Of a DNA stretch of 64,000 bases, positions 28,303 through 36,623 are shown in pieces (positions within the stretch are counted from its first letter, which is position 1; the number at the start of each line of letters is the position of its first letter). The notes under the pieces are model-generated. The model saw only the letters and a list, made by a program, of their open reading frames with translations. It was not told the DNA's origin and did no database searches. The translations under genes were made by a program, and so were the position numbers. Where the stretch lies: positions 227,772 to 291,771 of the forward strand of contig NZ_JAKSYE010000086.1 of the NCBI RefSeq assembly GCF_022829685.1. The letters are read 5' to 3'. Origin of the DNA: Methylobacterium sp. E-045 (GTDB lineage Bacteria > Pseudomonadota > Alphaproteobacteria > Rhizobiales > Beijerinckiaceae).

Positions 28303-28329
28303 CGGCAGGCGGGATCGGGGCGTGTCCCA

Positions 28330-28398
28330 TCGGGAGAGGTCGCGCCCTCTCCCGGTCGCTCGGCCACCACCCTCCCCCCGGAGAGGGGGGGAAAGTTT
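28330..28398. repeat. REP-like repeat, locus 3
   Basis: GAGAGGTCGCGCCCTCTCCC followed by GGTCGCTCGGCCACCACCC, then CCCCCCGGAGAGGGGGG. It shares the CCCTCTCCCGGTCGCTC core with 5.43 kb and the GGAGAGG modules with 18.5-18.8 kb. It lies between the HigA-like gene and the ilvC terminator. Confidence 0.65.
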
Positions 28399-28405
28399 CG
28401 CCTAC

Positions 28406-28440
28406 GAAAAAGCCGGCCCCGCTTTCACGAGGCCGGCTTC
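28406..28440 (-). terminator. Rho-independent terminator of ilvC
   Basis: Minus-strand reading: AAGCCGGCCTCG, short loop, then GGGGCCGGCTTTTTCG. A second perfect hairpin (GCAGCCGGGC-GAA-GCCCGGCTGC on the plus strand, 28452-28474) lies between it and the ilvC stop. Confidence 0.88.
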
Positions 28441-28487
28441 ATCCCTGATGGGCAGCCGGGCGAAGCCCGGCTGCTACTCACAAAAAA

Positions 28488-29534
<1,047 letters not shown>

Positions 29535-30179
29535 TCAGGGTCGGGCCTGGCCGTAGAGGGCCAGGAACTGGTCGACGGCGCGGGCCGCGTCGCGTCGGAT
29601 CTCGGCGGCGTCGAGGTCGAGCGCATCGCCGAGGAGAAGTCGGATCTGGACGTCGCGCCCGACCAGGCCGAAGAAGGTCCGGAAGGCGGTCTCGCTGTCC
29701 TCGAAGGCGAGGAGCCCGGCCGTACGGCCCGCCTCCAGCACGGGCTTGACCCGCCCGCCGATGGCCAGCCGCCCGTTCGCCAGCACGATGGCGCCGAGGT
29801 TGCCCTTGCGCGAGCCGGCATGCGCGATGGCGATGCGGTTCAGCACCACCGAGGTGCGGCCCGCGATGACGTCGAGCCAGGTCACGGCGAAATCGAGCAG
29901 GCGATCGCGTAAGGCTGCCGCATCGAGCGCGCCCGCCGCGTCGCGCCCCGCATGGACCCGCGAGGCCTGCCAGCGCACTGTAGCGGTGAGCAGACCGTCC
30001 CGGTCCCCGAACCATTTGTACAGGGTTTCCTTCGAGCAGCTCGCCCGGCGCGCCACCGCGTCCATGGTGAGCTGGTCGCCCTCCTCGACGAGGAGGCCGA
30101 GCACGGCATCGAGCACCGCCTGCTGGCGGGCCGAAGGCGCCTCGTGCACCGTCTCGTCGCGGGGGATCGTCGCGCTCAT
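29535..30179 (-). CDS. TetR-family transcriptional regulator
   Basis: A 214-residue regulator. The N-terminal helix-turn-helix reads LTMDAVARRASCSKETLYKW (about residues 37-56) and the rest is a helical ligand-binding domain of the TetR_C type. The ATG at 30179 was chosen; the open frame extends upstream into the GST gene. A perfect 16-bp palindrome lies 20 bases upstream. It is downstream of and co-directional with a GST gene, its plausible target. Confidence 0.92.
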   Translation of the reverse strand: MSATIPRDETVHEAPSARQQAVLDAVLGLLVEEGDQLTMDAVARRASCSKETLYKWFGDRDGLLTATVRWQASRVHAGRDAAGALDAAALRDRLLDFAVTWLDVIAGRTSVVLNRIAIAHAGSRKGNLGAIVLANGRLAIGGRVKPVLEAGRTAGLLAFEDSETAFRTFFGLVGRDVQIRLLLGDALDLDAAEIRRDAARAVDQFLALYGQARP

Positions 30180-30199
30180 GCGTCCGGGAAAACCAGTAC

Positions 30200-30215
30200 C
30201 GTACCGTACGGTACG
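30200..30215. promoter_or_regulatory. Palindromic TetR-type operator
   Basis: CGTACCGTACGGTACG is a perfect 16-bp palindrome between the GST stop (30274) and the TetR start (30179). An extra half-site GTACC lies directly beside it at 30196-30200. Size and position fit an autoregulatory TetR operator. Confidence 0.68.
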
Positions 30216-30273
30216 CGGCGGCATAGGCCGATTTGCCGTCCCGAACAAGAGGCGGCGTGCCCGTCGTCGCGCC

Positions 30274-30912
30274 TTATTCCGGCAGTTTGAGGCCTTCGCG
30301 GGCGAACACCGCCTGCACGGCGGGACGCGCCGCCATGGCGCGGGCATGCTTAGTCCAATGGGGAAAGCGCTCCGCCATGTCGAAACCGAGCGCCGGGCCG
30401 CGGCCCCAGGTCCAGAACAGCAGCAGGTAGGGATCGGCGACGCTATAGGCCTCGCCGGCGGCCCATCCGCCATTGGAGAGCTTGACCTCGGTCATCGTGA
30501 AGAGGTCGCCGCAGGTCTCCGCGCCCTTGGCCTGGATGCCCGGAAAGGCCGTCTCGTCGTTCGTGTAGCGCTCGGCCCGGCGGATATGCGCGTAGGCGAT
30601 GTGATGACCGGTCGAGAGCCAGCCGAGCCATTCGTCGACCCGCGCCCGATCGCGCGGCGCCTCGGGCCACAGGCCGGCCTGCGGGTGGCTGCGCGCGATG
30701 TGGCGCAGGATGGCGGTGTTCTCGGTGAGCACCCACCCGTCCTCGACCAGCGCCGGGACGCGGCCGCGCTCGTTGACGGCGAGGTATTCGGGCGCCCGCT
30801 GGTCGCCCTTGGCGAGGTCGAGCCGCACGGTCCCGTAGGACGCGCCGGTCTCCTCCAGGGCGATGTGGGAGGCGAGGGAACAGGCGCCGGGGGCGTAGTA
30901 GAGGGTGGTCAT
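30274..30912 (-). CDS. Glutathione S-transferase (beta-like)
   Basis: A 212-residue GST. The thioredoxin-like N-terminal domain begins TLYYAPGACSLASHIALEE, with Cys11 at the position used by beta-class enzymes, and has GRVPALVEDGWVLTENTAIL, the glutathione-binding cis-Pro and Glu-Asn/Thr region. An all-helical C-terminal domain follows. Substrate unknown. It lies upstream of the TetR gene on the same strand and 18 bases after the MazF stop. Confidence 0.92.
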   Translation of the reverse strand: MTTLYYAPGACSLASHIALEETGASYGTVRLDLAKGDQRAPEYLAVNERGRVPALVEDGWVLTENTAILRHIARSHPQAGLWPEAPRDRARVDEWLGWLSTGHHIAYAHIRRAERYTNDETAFPGIQAKGAETCGDLFTMTEVKLSNGGWAAGEAYSVADPYLLLFWTWGRGPALGFDMAERFPHWTKHARAMAARPAVQAVFAREGLKLPE

Positions 30913-30930
30913 GACGTCCTTTCGACGTGG

Positions 30931-31296
30931 TCAAGAATCGAGGCGGAGACCGAGCAGCGTCGCAACTGTGCGTCTGACATCATCCAAGACATCTGGAGGT
31001 ACCGTCCCGATCTTCCGGAAGCCCCGCATCGAGCGGTCCACACAACGGATTTGATCGCACAACACGGCCCCCGCCACGCCGAGGCCATCCGGCAGGACGA
31101 CCTTGGTCGGCCAAGCCGTGACATTCGATGTGACGGCGCAGACGATCGCCGTTGCATTCCGTTGATGGAAGCCTCGGGCGGTGAGGACGAGCGCCGGCCG
31201 AACCCCCGATTGTTCGCGACCAAGTGTTGGACGGAAATCGACCCAAACGATATCTCCGGCGTCCGGGAGGGCCGCCTCACCGGCTCCAGTCGTCAT
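30931..31296 (-). CDS. mazF: MazF/PemK-family toxin (mRNA interferase)
   Basis: A 121-residue toxin with the signature GDIVWVDFRPTLGREQSGVR, then PALVLTA and AVTSNVTAWPTKVVL, the SH3-like barrel of MazF/PemK/ChpB endoribonucleases. The ATG at 31296 overlaps the antitoxin gene by 20 bases, the usual MazEF order and coupling. The frame is open to 31401, but this part is antitoxin coding in another frame. Confidence 0.92.
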   Translation of the reverse strand: MTTGAGEAALPDAGDIVWVDFRPTLGREQSGVRPALVLTARGFHQRNATAIVCAVTSNVTAWPTKVVLPDGLGVAGAVLCDQIRCVDRSMRGFRKIGTVPPDVLDDVRRTVATLLGLRLDS

Positions 31297-31516
31297 CGAT
31301 GATCTCCGCGCCGACGTCAGGACCCCAATCCACGGGTTCGGGTCGGTTCGCCGGGCCGAGGCGATCCATTTCGGCGAACATTTCTTCAAGAGACGGCACA
31401 AGACGGCGTGGGTTGATCTCTACGATCTGCCCATCGCTCAATCCGTGCTCGTGTCCCATCCTTGCAGGAAACCGGATGACGAACTCATCGCCTGTCTGGG
31501 TCACCTTGGCCTTCAT
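31277..31516 (-). CDS. mazE: MazE-type (AbrB/SpoVT-fold) antitoxin
   Basis: A 79-residue antitoxin. MKAKVTQTGDEFVIRFPARM is the swapped-hairpin DNA-binding fold, followed by GLSDGQIVEIN and an acidic C-terminal tail (DDDWSR) that would wrap MazF. ATG 31516 preferred over 31546 because the family start is MKAKV. It lies between ilvN and mazF. Confidence 0.9.
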   Translation of the reverse strand: MKAKVTQTGDEFVIRFPARMGHEHGLSDGQIVEINPRRLVPSLEEMFAEMDRLGPANRPEPVDWGPDVGAEIIDDDWSR

Positions 31517-31570
31517 GGCGCACGACCTCTCGTTTAGCGCCGGCACTCTACCACCGTCGGCGAAAAAGCC

Positions 31571-32113
31571 TCACATCGCCTCCGACCCCCGCCCCATGGC
31601 GGCGATCCCCGTGCGGGAAATCTCCACGAGGCCGATCACCGTCATCAGGCCGATGAAGCGGTCGATCTCCTCGGTGGTGCCGGTGACCTCGAACACGAAG
31701 GAGTTCAGGGTCGCGTCGAGGGTCTTGGCGCCGAAGGCGGCGGCCAGGGTGAGCGACTCGGTGCGGTGTTCACCGGTGCCCGCCACCTTGACGAGGCAGA
31801 GCTCGCGCTCGAGGGCCTTGCCCTGGAGCGTGAGGTCGACCACCCGGTGCACGGGCACGAGCCGGTCGAGCTGCGCCTTGATCTGCTGGATCACGGCGTC
31901 GGTGCCGGCGGTGACGATGGTGATGCGCGAAATGTGGCGCGCCACCTCGGTCTCCGACACCGTCAGGCTCTCGATGTTGTAGCCGCGTCCCGAGAACATC
32001 CCCGCGATCCGCGCGAGGACGCCCGGCTCGTTGTCCACGATGACGGCGAGGGTGTGCCGGTTGATGGGCTCGACCCGGCCGGCATCGGGGTAGTGCGTGT
32101 TCATGGCGTTCAT
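31571..32113 (-). CDS. ilvN: Acetolactate synthase small (regulatory) subunit
   Basis: A 180-residue regulatory subunit with an N-terminal ACT domain (TLAVIVDNEPGVLARIAGMF, then SGRGYNIESLTV) that binds valine, and a C-terminal ALS_ss_C domain. It associates with IlvI for activity and feedback inhibition. It starts 25 bases after the ilvI stop; an in-frame ATG at 32104 is an alternative start. The symbol ilvH is equally used. Confidence 0.97.
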   Translation of the reverse strand: MNAMNTHYPDAGRVEPINRHTLAVIVDNEPGVLARIAGMFSGRGYNIESLTVSETEVARHISRITIVTAGTDAVIQQIKAQLDRLVPVHRVVDLTLQGKALERELCLVKVAGTGEHRTESLTLAAAFGAKTLDATLNSFVFEVTGTTEEIDRFIGLMTVIGLVEISRTGIAAMGRGSEAM

Positions 32114-32138
32114 GGACCTGTCTCCTCGGTGCCGTCGG

Positions 32139-33914
32139 TCAGACCAGCATCTTGCCTTCCTCGGAGATCACGTCGCCGAGGTCCATTCCGGTCTCGCCGA
32201 GGTAGTCGGAGAGCAGCATCTCGTTGTGCGCCTTGCCCGACGGGATCATCGGGAAGCAGTTCTCTTTCTTGTCGACGATGCAGTCGAAGATGACCGGGCC
32301 GTCATGGGCCAGCATCTCGGCGATCGCCCCGTCGAGCTCGCCCGGCTTGTCGCAGCGCATGCCCTTGGCACCGTAGGCCTCCGCCAGCTTGACGAAGTCC
32401 GGCAGGCTTTCCGAATAGCTCTGCGAATAGCGCGAGCCGTGCAGCAGCTCCTGCCACTGGCGCACCATGCCCATGTACTCGTTGTTCAGGATGAAGATCT
32501 TGACCGGCAGGCGATACTGCACGGCCGTCGACATCTCCTGGATGTTCATCAGGATCGAGGCTTCGCCGGCGATGTCGATGACGAGACCGTCCGGATTGGC
32601 GAGCTGGGTGCCGATGGCCGCGGGCAGGCCGTAGCCCATGGTGCCGAGGCCGCCGGAGGTCATCCAGCGGTTCGGCTCCTCGAACTTGAAGTACTGCGCC
32701 GCCCACATCTGGTGCTGGCCGACCTCCGTGGTGACGAAGGTCTTCCGGTCCTTGCAGGCCTCGTAGAGACGCTGCACGGCGTATTGCGGCTTGATGATCG
32801 TGCCCGACGGCCAGTAGGCGAGGCAGTCGCGCGCCTTCCACGTGCGGATCTTGGCTATCCACTCGTCGAAGCGGCCCTGGTCGGGGCGCTTGGGCAGGGC
32901 CTTCCAGGCCGCGAGCATGTCCTCGAGCACCGAGCCGCAATCGCCGACGATGCCCACATCGACCTTGACCACCTTGTTGATCGAGGAGGCGTCGACGTCG
33001 ATGTGGATCTTCTTCGAGAACGGCGAGAACGCGTCGAGACGGCCGGTGATGCGGTCGTCGAAGCGCGCCCCGACGCAGATCATCACGTCGCATTCGTGCA
33101 TCGCGAGATTGGCTTCGTAGGTCCCGTGCATGCCGAGCATGCCGAGGAACTGCGGGTTGGAGGCCGGGAAGGCGCCCAGACCCATCAGGGTCGAGGTGAC
33201 GGGAAAGCCGGTGACCTCCGCCAGCTGGCGCAGGAGCGCCGAGGCGTGCGGGCCGGAATTGATGACGCCGCCGCCGGTATAGAGGATCGGCCGGCGCGCG
33301 CCGGCCATCAGCTCGACGGCGGCCTGGATCGCCTGGGCATCACCCTTGAAGGCGGGGCGGTAGGTCTTGTGGCCGTTACGGGTCGGACGCTCGTAGATCC
33401 CGCTGGCGAACTGGATGTCCTTGGGCAGATCGACCACGACGGGACCCGGCCGCCCGTTGGACGCCACGAAGAAGGCCTCGTGCAGGATGCGCGGCAGGTC
33501 GTCGATCGATTTGACCAGGTAATTGTGCTTCGTGCAGTGGCGCGTGATGCCCACCGTGTCGCATTCCTGGAACGCATCGGTGCCGATCAGGTGCGTCGGG
33601 ACCTGGCCGGTGATGCAGACGAGGGGGATCGAATCCAGCATCGCGTCGGTGAGCCCGGTGACGATGTTGGTGGCGCCGGGGCCGGAAGTGACGAGGACGC
33701 AGCCGACCTTGCCCGACGAGCGGGCATAGCCCTCGGCCGCATGCACCGCGCCCTGCTCGTGCCGGACGAGGACGTGCTTCAGTTCTTCCTGGTGGAAGAG
33801 GGCATCGTAGATCGGCAGCACGGCGCCGCCCGGATACCCGAACAGCGTATCGACACCCTGATCCCGGAACGCCCGGATGACCATTTCGGCCCCGGTCATG
33901 ACCTCGCCGCTCAT
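32139..33914 (-). CDS. ilvI: Acetolactate synthase large (catalytic) subunit
   Basis: A 591-residue ThDP/FAD enzyme making acetolactate and acetohydroxybutyrate. The catalytic Glu is in [20 protein letters not shown], and FAD- and ThDP-binding regions are intact ([27 protein letters not shown]). The start [20 protein letters not shown] at 33914 is preceded by AGGAGCA; the frame extends upstream into the attenuator. Expression is probably controlled by the leader peptide and terminator described at 33971-34077. Confidence 0.98.
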   Translation of the reverse strand: MSGEVMTGAEMVIRAFRDQGVDTLFGYPGGAVLPIYDALFHQEELKHVLVRHEQGAVHAAEGYARSSGKVGCVLVTSGPGATNIVTGLTDAMLDSIPLVCITGQVPTHLIGTDAFQECDTVGITRHCTKHNYLVKSIDDLPRILHEAFFVASNGRPGPVVVDLPKDIQFASGIYERPTRNGHKTYRPAFKGDAQAIQAAVELMAGARRPILYTGGGVINSGPHASALLRQLAEVTGFPVTSTLMGLGAFPASNPQFLGMLGMHGTYEANLAMHECDVMICVGARFDDRITGRLDAFSPFSKKIHIDVDASSINKVVKVDVGIVGDCGSVLEDMLAAWKALPKRPDQGRFDEWIAKIRTWKARDCLAYWPSGTIIKPQYAVQRLYEACKDRKTFVTTEVGQHQMWAAQYFKFEEPNRWMTSGGLGTMGYGLPAAIGTQLANPDGLVIDIAGEASILMNIQEMSTAVQYRLPVKIFILNNEYMGMVRQWQELLHGSRYSQSYSESLPDFVKLAEAYGAKGMRCDKPGELDGAIAEMLAHDGPVIFDCIVDKKENCFPMIPSGKAHNEMLLSDYLGETGMDLGDVISEEGKMLV

Positions 33915-33970
33915 CGTCCTGCTCCTAAAAAACTGATTGAACCCCGTGTCAAACGTCTCGTCGCGGCAAC

Positions 33971-34006
33971 AAAAAAGGGCCCCGAAGGACCCTGCAAGCG
34001 CCACCA
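33971..34006 (-). terminator. Attenuator terminator of the ilvIN leader
   Basis: Minus strand: AGGGTCC-TTC-GGGGCCCT followed by TTTTTT (33993 to 33971). Just before it, TGGTGGCGCT (34006 to 33997) can pair with AGCGCCACCA (34051 to 34042) inside the leader-peptide coding region. The leader can therefore form alternative structures depending on ribosome position, as in classical attenuators. Confidence 0.82.
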
Positions 34007-34026
34007 TCCGGATCACGACCCCTGTA

Positions 34027-34077
34027 TCAGGGTCGCCCGGTTGGTGGCGCTTCCGTTACGATAAGGATGACCCGCAT
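34027..34077 (-). CDS. ilvL: ilv leader peptide (attenuation control)
   Basis: A 16-codon [19 protein letters not shown], with five consecutive branched-chain residues (Val3-Ile4-Leu5-Ile6-Val7), ending 34 bases before the attenuator terminator upstream of ilvI. Scarce charged Val/Ile/Leu tRNA would stall a ribosome over this run and free the downstream strand to prevent termination. The ribosome site is weak. Identification rests on composition and position together with the hairpins. Confidence 0.85.
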   Translation of the reverse strand: MRVILIVTEAPPTGRP

Positions 34078-34134
34078 GGGAAAACCGAAACCTCGTCGTT
34101 CGTCGATCTGACGAATCGTAAACTCGTGACCGGT

Positions 34135-34163
34135 TGTTTAAACAGATCCGAGGAGCCGGTCAA
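34135..34163 (-). promoter_or_regulatory. Candidate promoter for the ilv leader
   Basis: On the minus strand, TTGACC (34163-34158), 17 bases, then TAAACA (34140-34135). A start near 34127 would give about 50 bases of leader before the ilvL ATG. The other bases of the 34078-34364 gap show no gene; promoters for the divergent cyclase presumably lie there too. Confidence 0.5.
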
Positions 34164-34364
34164 CGCCGTCCGGAGCAAGATAATGCCTCGGGCGGTCACG
34201 GTGACGAGGCCTGTCGGTCCTCGCGACGACAATCCTCGCGGATTCACTCCCTTAGCGTTTGCTGGCCTACGATCGGCGGACGAGGGGCTCAAGGCACCGA
34301 GGGTCGGGGGTTTGTCGCACGCGACCCCGGACTCCCTGACGTCGATCGTGCCGCACGGCTTCTC

Positions 34365-35948
34365 ATGAACTTCAAGCTACGCCTCGGCCGAGTCACATGG
34401 CCTGCCCGGACCGGGATCATCCTCGGTATCCTCGCGCCGGTCGGCATGCTGATCACCACGGGGGTGATGCTGCTCGACCTGCGACGGGACGCCTGGGACA
34501 AGGCCGAGCAGACCTCGCGCAACCTGCTTCAGGTCATCGAACGCGACATCGCCCGCAATTTCGAGATCATCGACCTCTCGATTCAAGGCGCCGTCGACGG
34601 CCTGAACGCCAAGGGCATACGCGACGTCAGCCCCGACCTGCGGCAGCTCATCCTCTTCGACCGCGCTGCCGGCGCCCGGGACATGGGGGTGATGCTCGTC
34701 CTCGACGAGAACGGAGACACGGTCATCGATGCCGCGTCGGTGACGCCGCGCAAGCTCAACAATTCCGACCGCGATTACTTCAAGGCGCACAAGGCCCGGG
34801 CCGACCTCGGCCTCTCCATCAGCCCTCCCGTCGTCTCGCGCCTGTTGGGCAAGCCGGTGCTCGTCCTGAGCCGCCGCATCAACAAGCCGGACGGATCCTT
34901 CGGCGGCATCGTGCTGGGCTCGCTGAGCCTGTCGTATTTCCATGGGCTGTTCGCCCGCATCGGTCTCGGCCGGCACGGTGCGATCAACCTGTATCGTACC
35001 GATGGCATGCGGATCGTCCGCCATCCTTATCTGGAGAGCGACATCGGCAGCTCCATCGCCGGGACGCCGACCTTCGAGCGGTTCCGGCGGGAGGGACGCG
35101 GCAGTTTCGTGGGGACATCGCCCCGCGACGGCAGCGAGCGGCACTTCGCCTTCGCCCGCATCGGCGACTTCCCGTTCATCCTCAACGTCACCCTGTCGGC
35201 TCACGAGATCGAGGCGGAGTGGCGCTGGAAGGCCTTCGTCATCAGTCTCATCGTGGTGCTGCTGTGCGGCCTGACCATCGGCCTCTCCCTCCTGTTCTGG
35301 CGGGAACTGCAGCGCCGCTCCGCGATCCAGGCGGAACTGGAGCGGCTGTCTCTGACCGACGTGCTGACCGGATTGCCCAACCGTCGCGCGTTCGAGGAGA
35401 TGCTCGCCCGGTTCTGGACCAGCGCCCGCCGTCAGGGAACGCCGCTCTCTCTCCTCGTCGTCGATGCGGACCACTTCAAGCGTTACAACGACCGTCATGG
35501 TCATGCGGTCGGAGACAGGGTGCTCCAGGGTATCGGGGGCCGCCTGTCCGCCAGCCTGCATCGTCCCGGGGACGTCGTCTGCCGCGTCGGAGGTGAAGAG
35601 TTCGTCCTGCTGCTGCCCCATGCCGATGGAGCCGCCGCCCTCGGCGTGGCCGAGCGCGTGCATGCGCACATGGCGACCCTGTCGGTCCCGACGGCGGGGA
35701 TCGAGGCGGGCGCGATCACCGTGAGCGTCGGCGTGGCCAGCGCCGTGCCCGAAGCGGGCGGCTCCATGAATCCGCCCGACATGAATCCGCCCGACATGAA
35801 CCCGTCGGACATGGACCCGTTCGACCTCTACCGGCGGGCCGATGCCGCGCTCTACGAAGCCAAGGCCGCCGGCCGGAACCGGACCTGCTGCGCCGCTCCG
35901 GAGGTGGCGCCGCATCGGCGGGCGGCGCCACACGGCGTCGAGGGCTGA
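34365..35948 (+). CDS. Membrane diguanylate cyclase with extracytoplasmic Cache domain
   Basis: A 527-residue GGDEF protein. TM1 lies at about 17-39, a periplasmic double-Cache-like sensor at about 45-285 (DRDYFKAHK, GKPVLVLSRRI), TM2 at about 291-312 and the GGDEF domain from about 328. The active site is GGEEF (409-413) within RVGGEEFVLLLP, so cyclic-di-GMP synthesis is likely. Between strands of the catalytic domain, residues 468-487 are four MNPPD-like pentapeptides encoded by a 15-base tandem repeat, not seen in standard GGDEF folds. It is first in the chemosensory locus but has no receiver domain. The cheW gene follows after 124 bases. Confidence 0.93.
   Translation: MNFKLRLGRVTWPARTGIILGILAPVGMLITTGVMLLDLRRDAWDKAEQTSRNLLQVIERDIARNFEIIDLSIQGAVDGLNAKGIRDVSPDLRQLILFDRAAGARDMGVMLVLDENGDTVIDAASVTPRKLNNSDRDYFKAHKARADLGLSISPPVVSRLLGKPVLVLSRRINKPDGSFGGIVLGSLSLSYFHGLFARIGLGRHGAINLYRTDGMRIVRHPYLESDIGSSIAGTPTFERFRREGRGSFVGTSPRDGSERHFAFARIGDFPFILNVTLSAHEIEAEWRWKAFVISLIVVLLCGLTIGLSLLFWRELQRRSAIQAELERLSLTDVLTGLPNRRAFEEMLARFWTSARRQGTPLSLLVVDADHFKRYNDRHGHAVGDRVLQGIGGRLSASLHRPGDVVCRVGGEEFVLLLPHADGAAALGVAERVHAHMATLSVPTAGIEAGAITVSVGVASAVPEAGGSMNPPDMNPPDMNPSDMDPFDLYRRADAALYEAKAAGRNRTCCAAPEVAPHRRAAPHGVEG
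35766..35825 (+). repeat. 15-bp x4 in-frame tandem repeat in the cyclase gene
   Basis: ATGAATCCGCCCGAC twice exactly, then ATGAACCCGTCGGAC and ATGGACCCGTTCGAC. It encodes MNPPD/MNPPD/MNPSD/MDPFD inside the GGDEF domain. Copy-number change would alter length in steps of five residues without a frameshift. Confidence 0.93.
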
Positions 35949-36072
35949 CCCGGCTCCGCAGGGAGGGCCGGTGGCGGAGCGAGAACGCCGGTCGGGGGAA
36001 GCCGAAACCATTTGCGTGGTTCTCCGGCATCGTCCTATCTGGGCGACCCTCCCATCATGCCTTCCGGGACCG

Positions 36073-36579
36073 ATGCCCCCGACCGCGACGACGGCCTTCC
36101 TGATCCTCGACGTGGCGGGCACCGCCTGCGCCCTGGCCCGGACCTGTGTGAGCGAGGTGCTGCCGCTTCCCCGCCTGCACCGGCGATCCGCCACGGCGGG
36201 CATGCTCGCGGGGTTCCTCAACCTCGGCGGTGCCGCGGTTCCGGTGATCGATCTCGCGCGGCTCCTCGGGCTGAGCGAGGCGGCGGCCGATCCCGATGAC
36301 GTGGATCGCCATCTCGTCCTCGACGCGGCGCGGTCCACCGCCTTCCTGGTCGACCGCGCCGAGGCCCTCGTCGTCGTTCCCGATTCCGAGATCCAACCGG
36401 CGGACGAGACGCGCAGCCTCAACGGCTGCGTGGTCGCCGGGTTCGAGCGGGGGCGCGGCCACGTCGACGTGCTGAGCCTGGCCCGCCTTCTCACGCAAGA
36501 GGAGCGTGTCCGCCTCGATGCCCTCACCCGCGCGGCGGCCGAGCGGCTGTCCGGGCTCGACGCGGCGACGGCCCCATGA
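36073..36579 (+). CDS. cheW: CheW-like coupling protein (WspB-like)
   Basis: A 168-residue CheW domain: FLILDVAGTACALARTCVSE, then VLPLPRL, FLNLGGAAVPVIDLARLLGL and a C-terminal VDVLSLARLL. It would couple the chemoreceptor to CheA. It starts at ATG 36073 after CCGGGACC. It is followed by the CheR-TPR gene, and its stop TGA is inside a 12-bp tandem repeat whose ATG codons start a micro-ORF reaching cheR. Confidence 0.88.
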   Translation: MPPTATTAFLILDVAGTACALARTCVSEVLPLPRLHRRSATAGMLAGFLNLGGAAVPVIDLARLLGLSEAAADPDDVDRHLVLDAARSTAFLVDRAEALVVVPDSEIQPADETRSLNGCVVAGFERGRGHVDVLSLARLLTQEERVRLDALTRAAAERLSGLDAATAP

Positions 36580-36604
36580 ATGGCCCCATGAACGGCCCCA
36601 TGAG
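36569..36604 (+). repeat. 12-bp x3 tandem repeat spanning the cheW stop
   Basis: CGGCCCCATGAA, TGGCCCCATGAA, CGGCCCCATGAG. The first unit supplies the cheW stop codon; every unit supplies an ATG in the same frame. Confidence 0.92.
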
Positions 36605-36623
36605 CGGATCGGCCGTCCGATGA
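36576..36623 (+). CDS. Possible 15-residue coupling micro-ORF between cheW and cheR
   Basis: ATG at 36576 overlaps the cheW stop (ATGA). The frame reads MNGPMNGPMSGSAVR and ends in TGA at 36621-36623, which overlaps the cheR ATG (ATGA at 36620-36623). It could pass terminating ribosomes from cheW to cheR by two re-initiation steps. It may equally be a by-product of the repeat; no ribosome site of its own is needed or visible. Confidence 0.35.
   Translation: MNGPMNGPMSGSAVR

Noticed and set aside
32097..34064. 655-codon plus-strand open frame over ilvI
   Set aside because: Antisense shadow of acetolactate synthase; composition is Arg/Gly/His-rich without any motif.
35766..35825. CRISPR-like or minisatellite array
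   Set aside because: Units are 15 bases with no spacers, in frame within a coding region.
34365..35948. Calling the cyclase WspR
   Set aside because: WspR is a soluble REC-GGDEF protein; this one has two membrane segments, a Cache sensor and no receiver.
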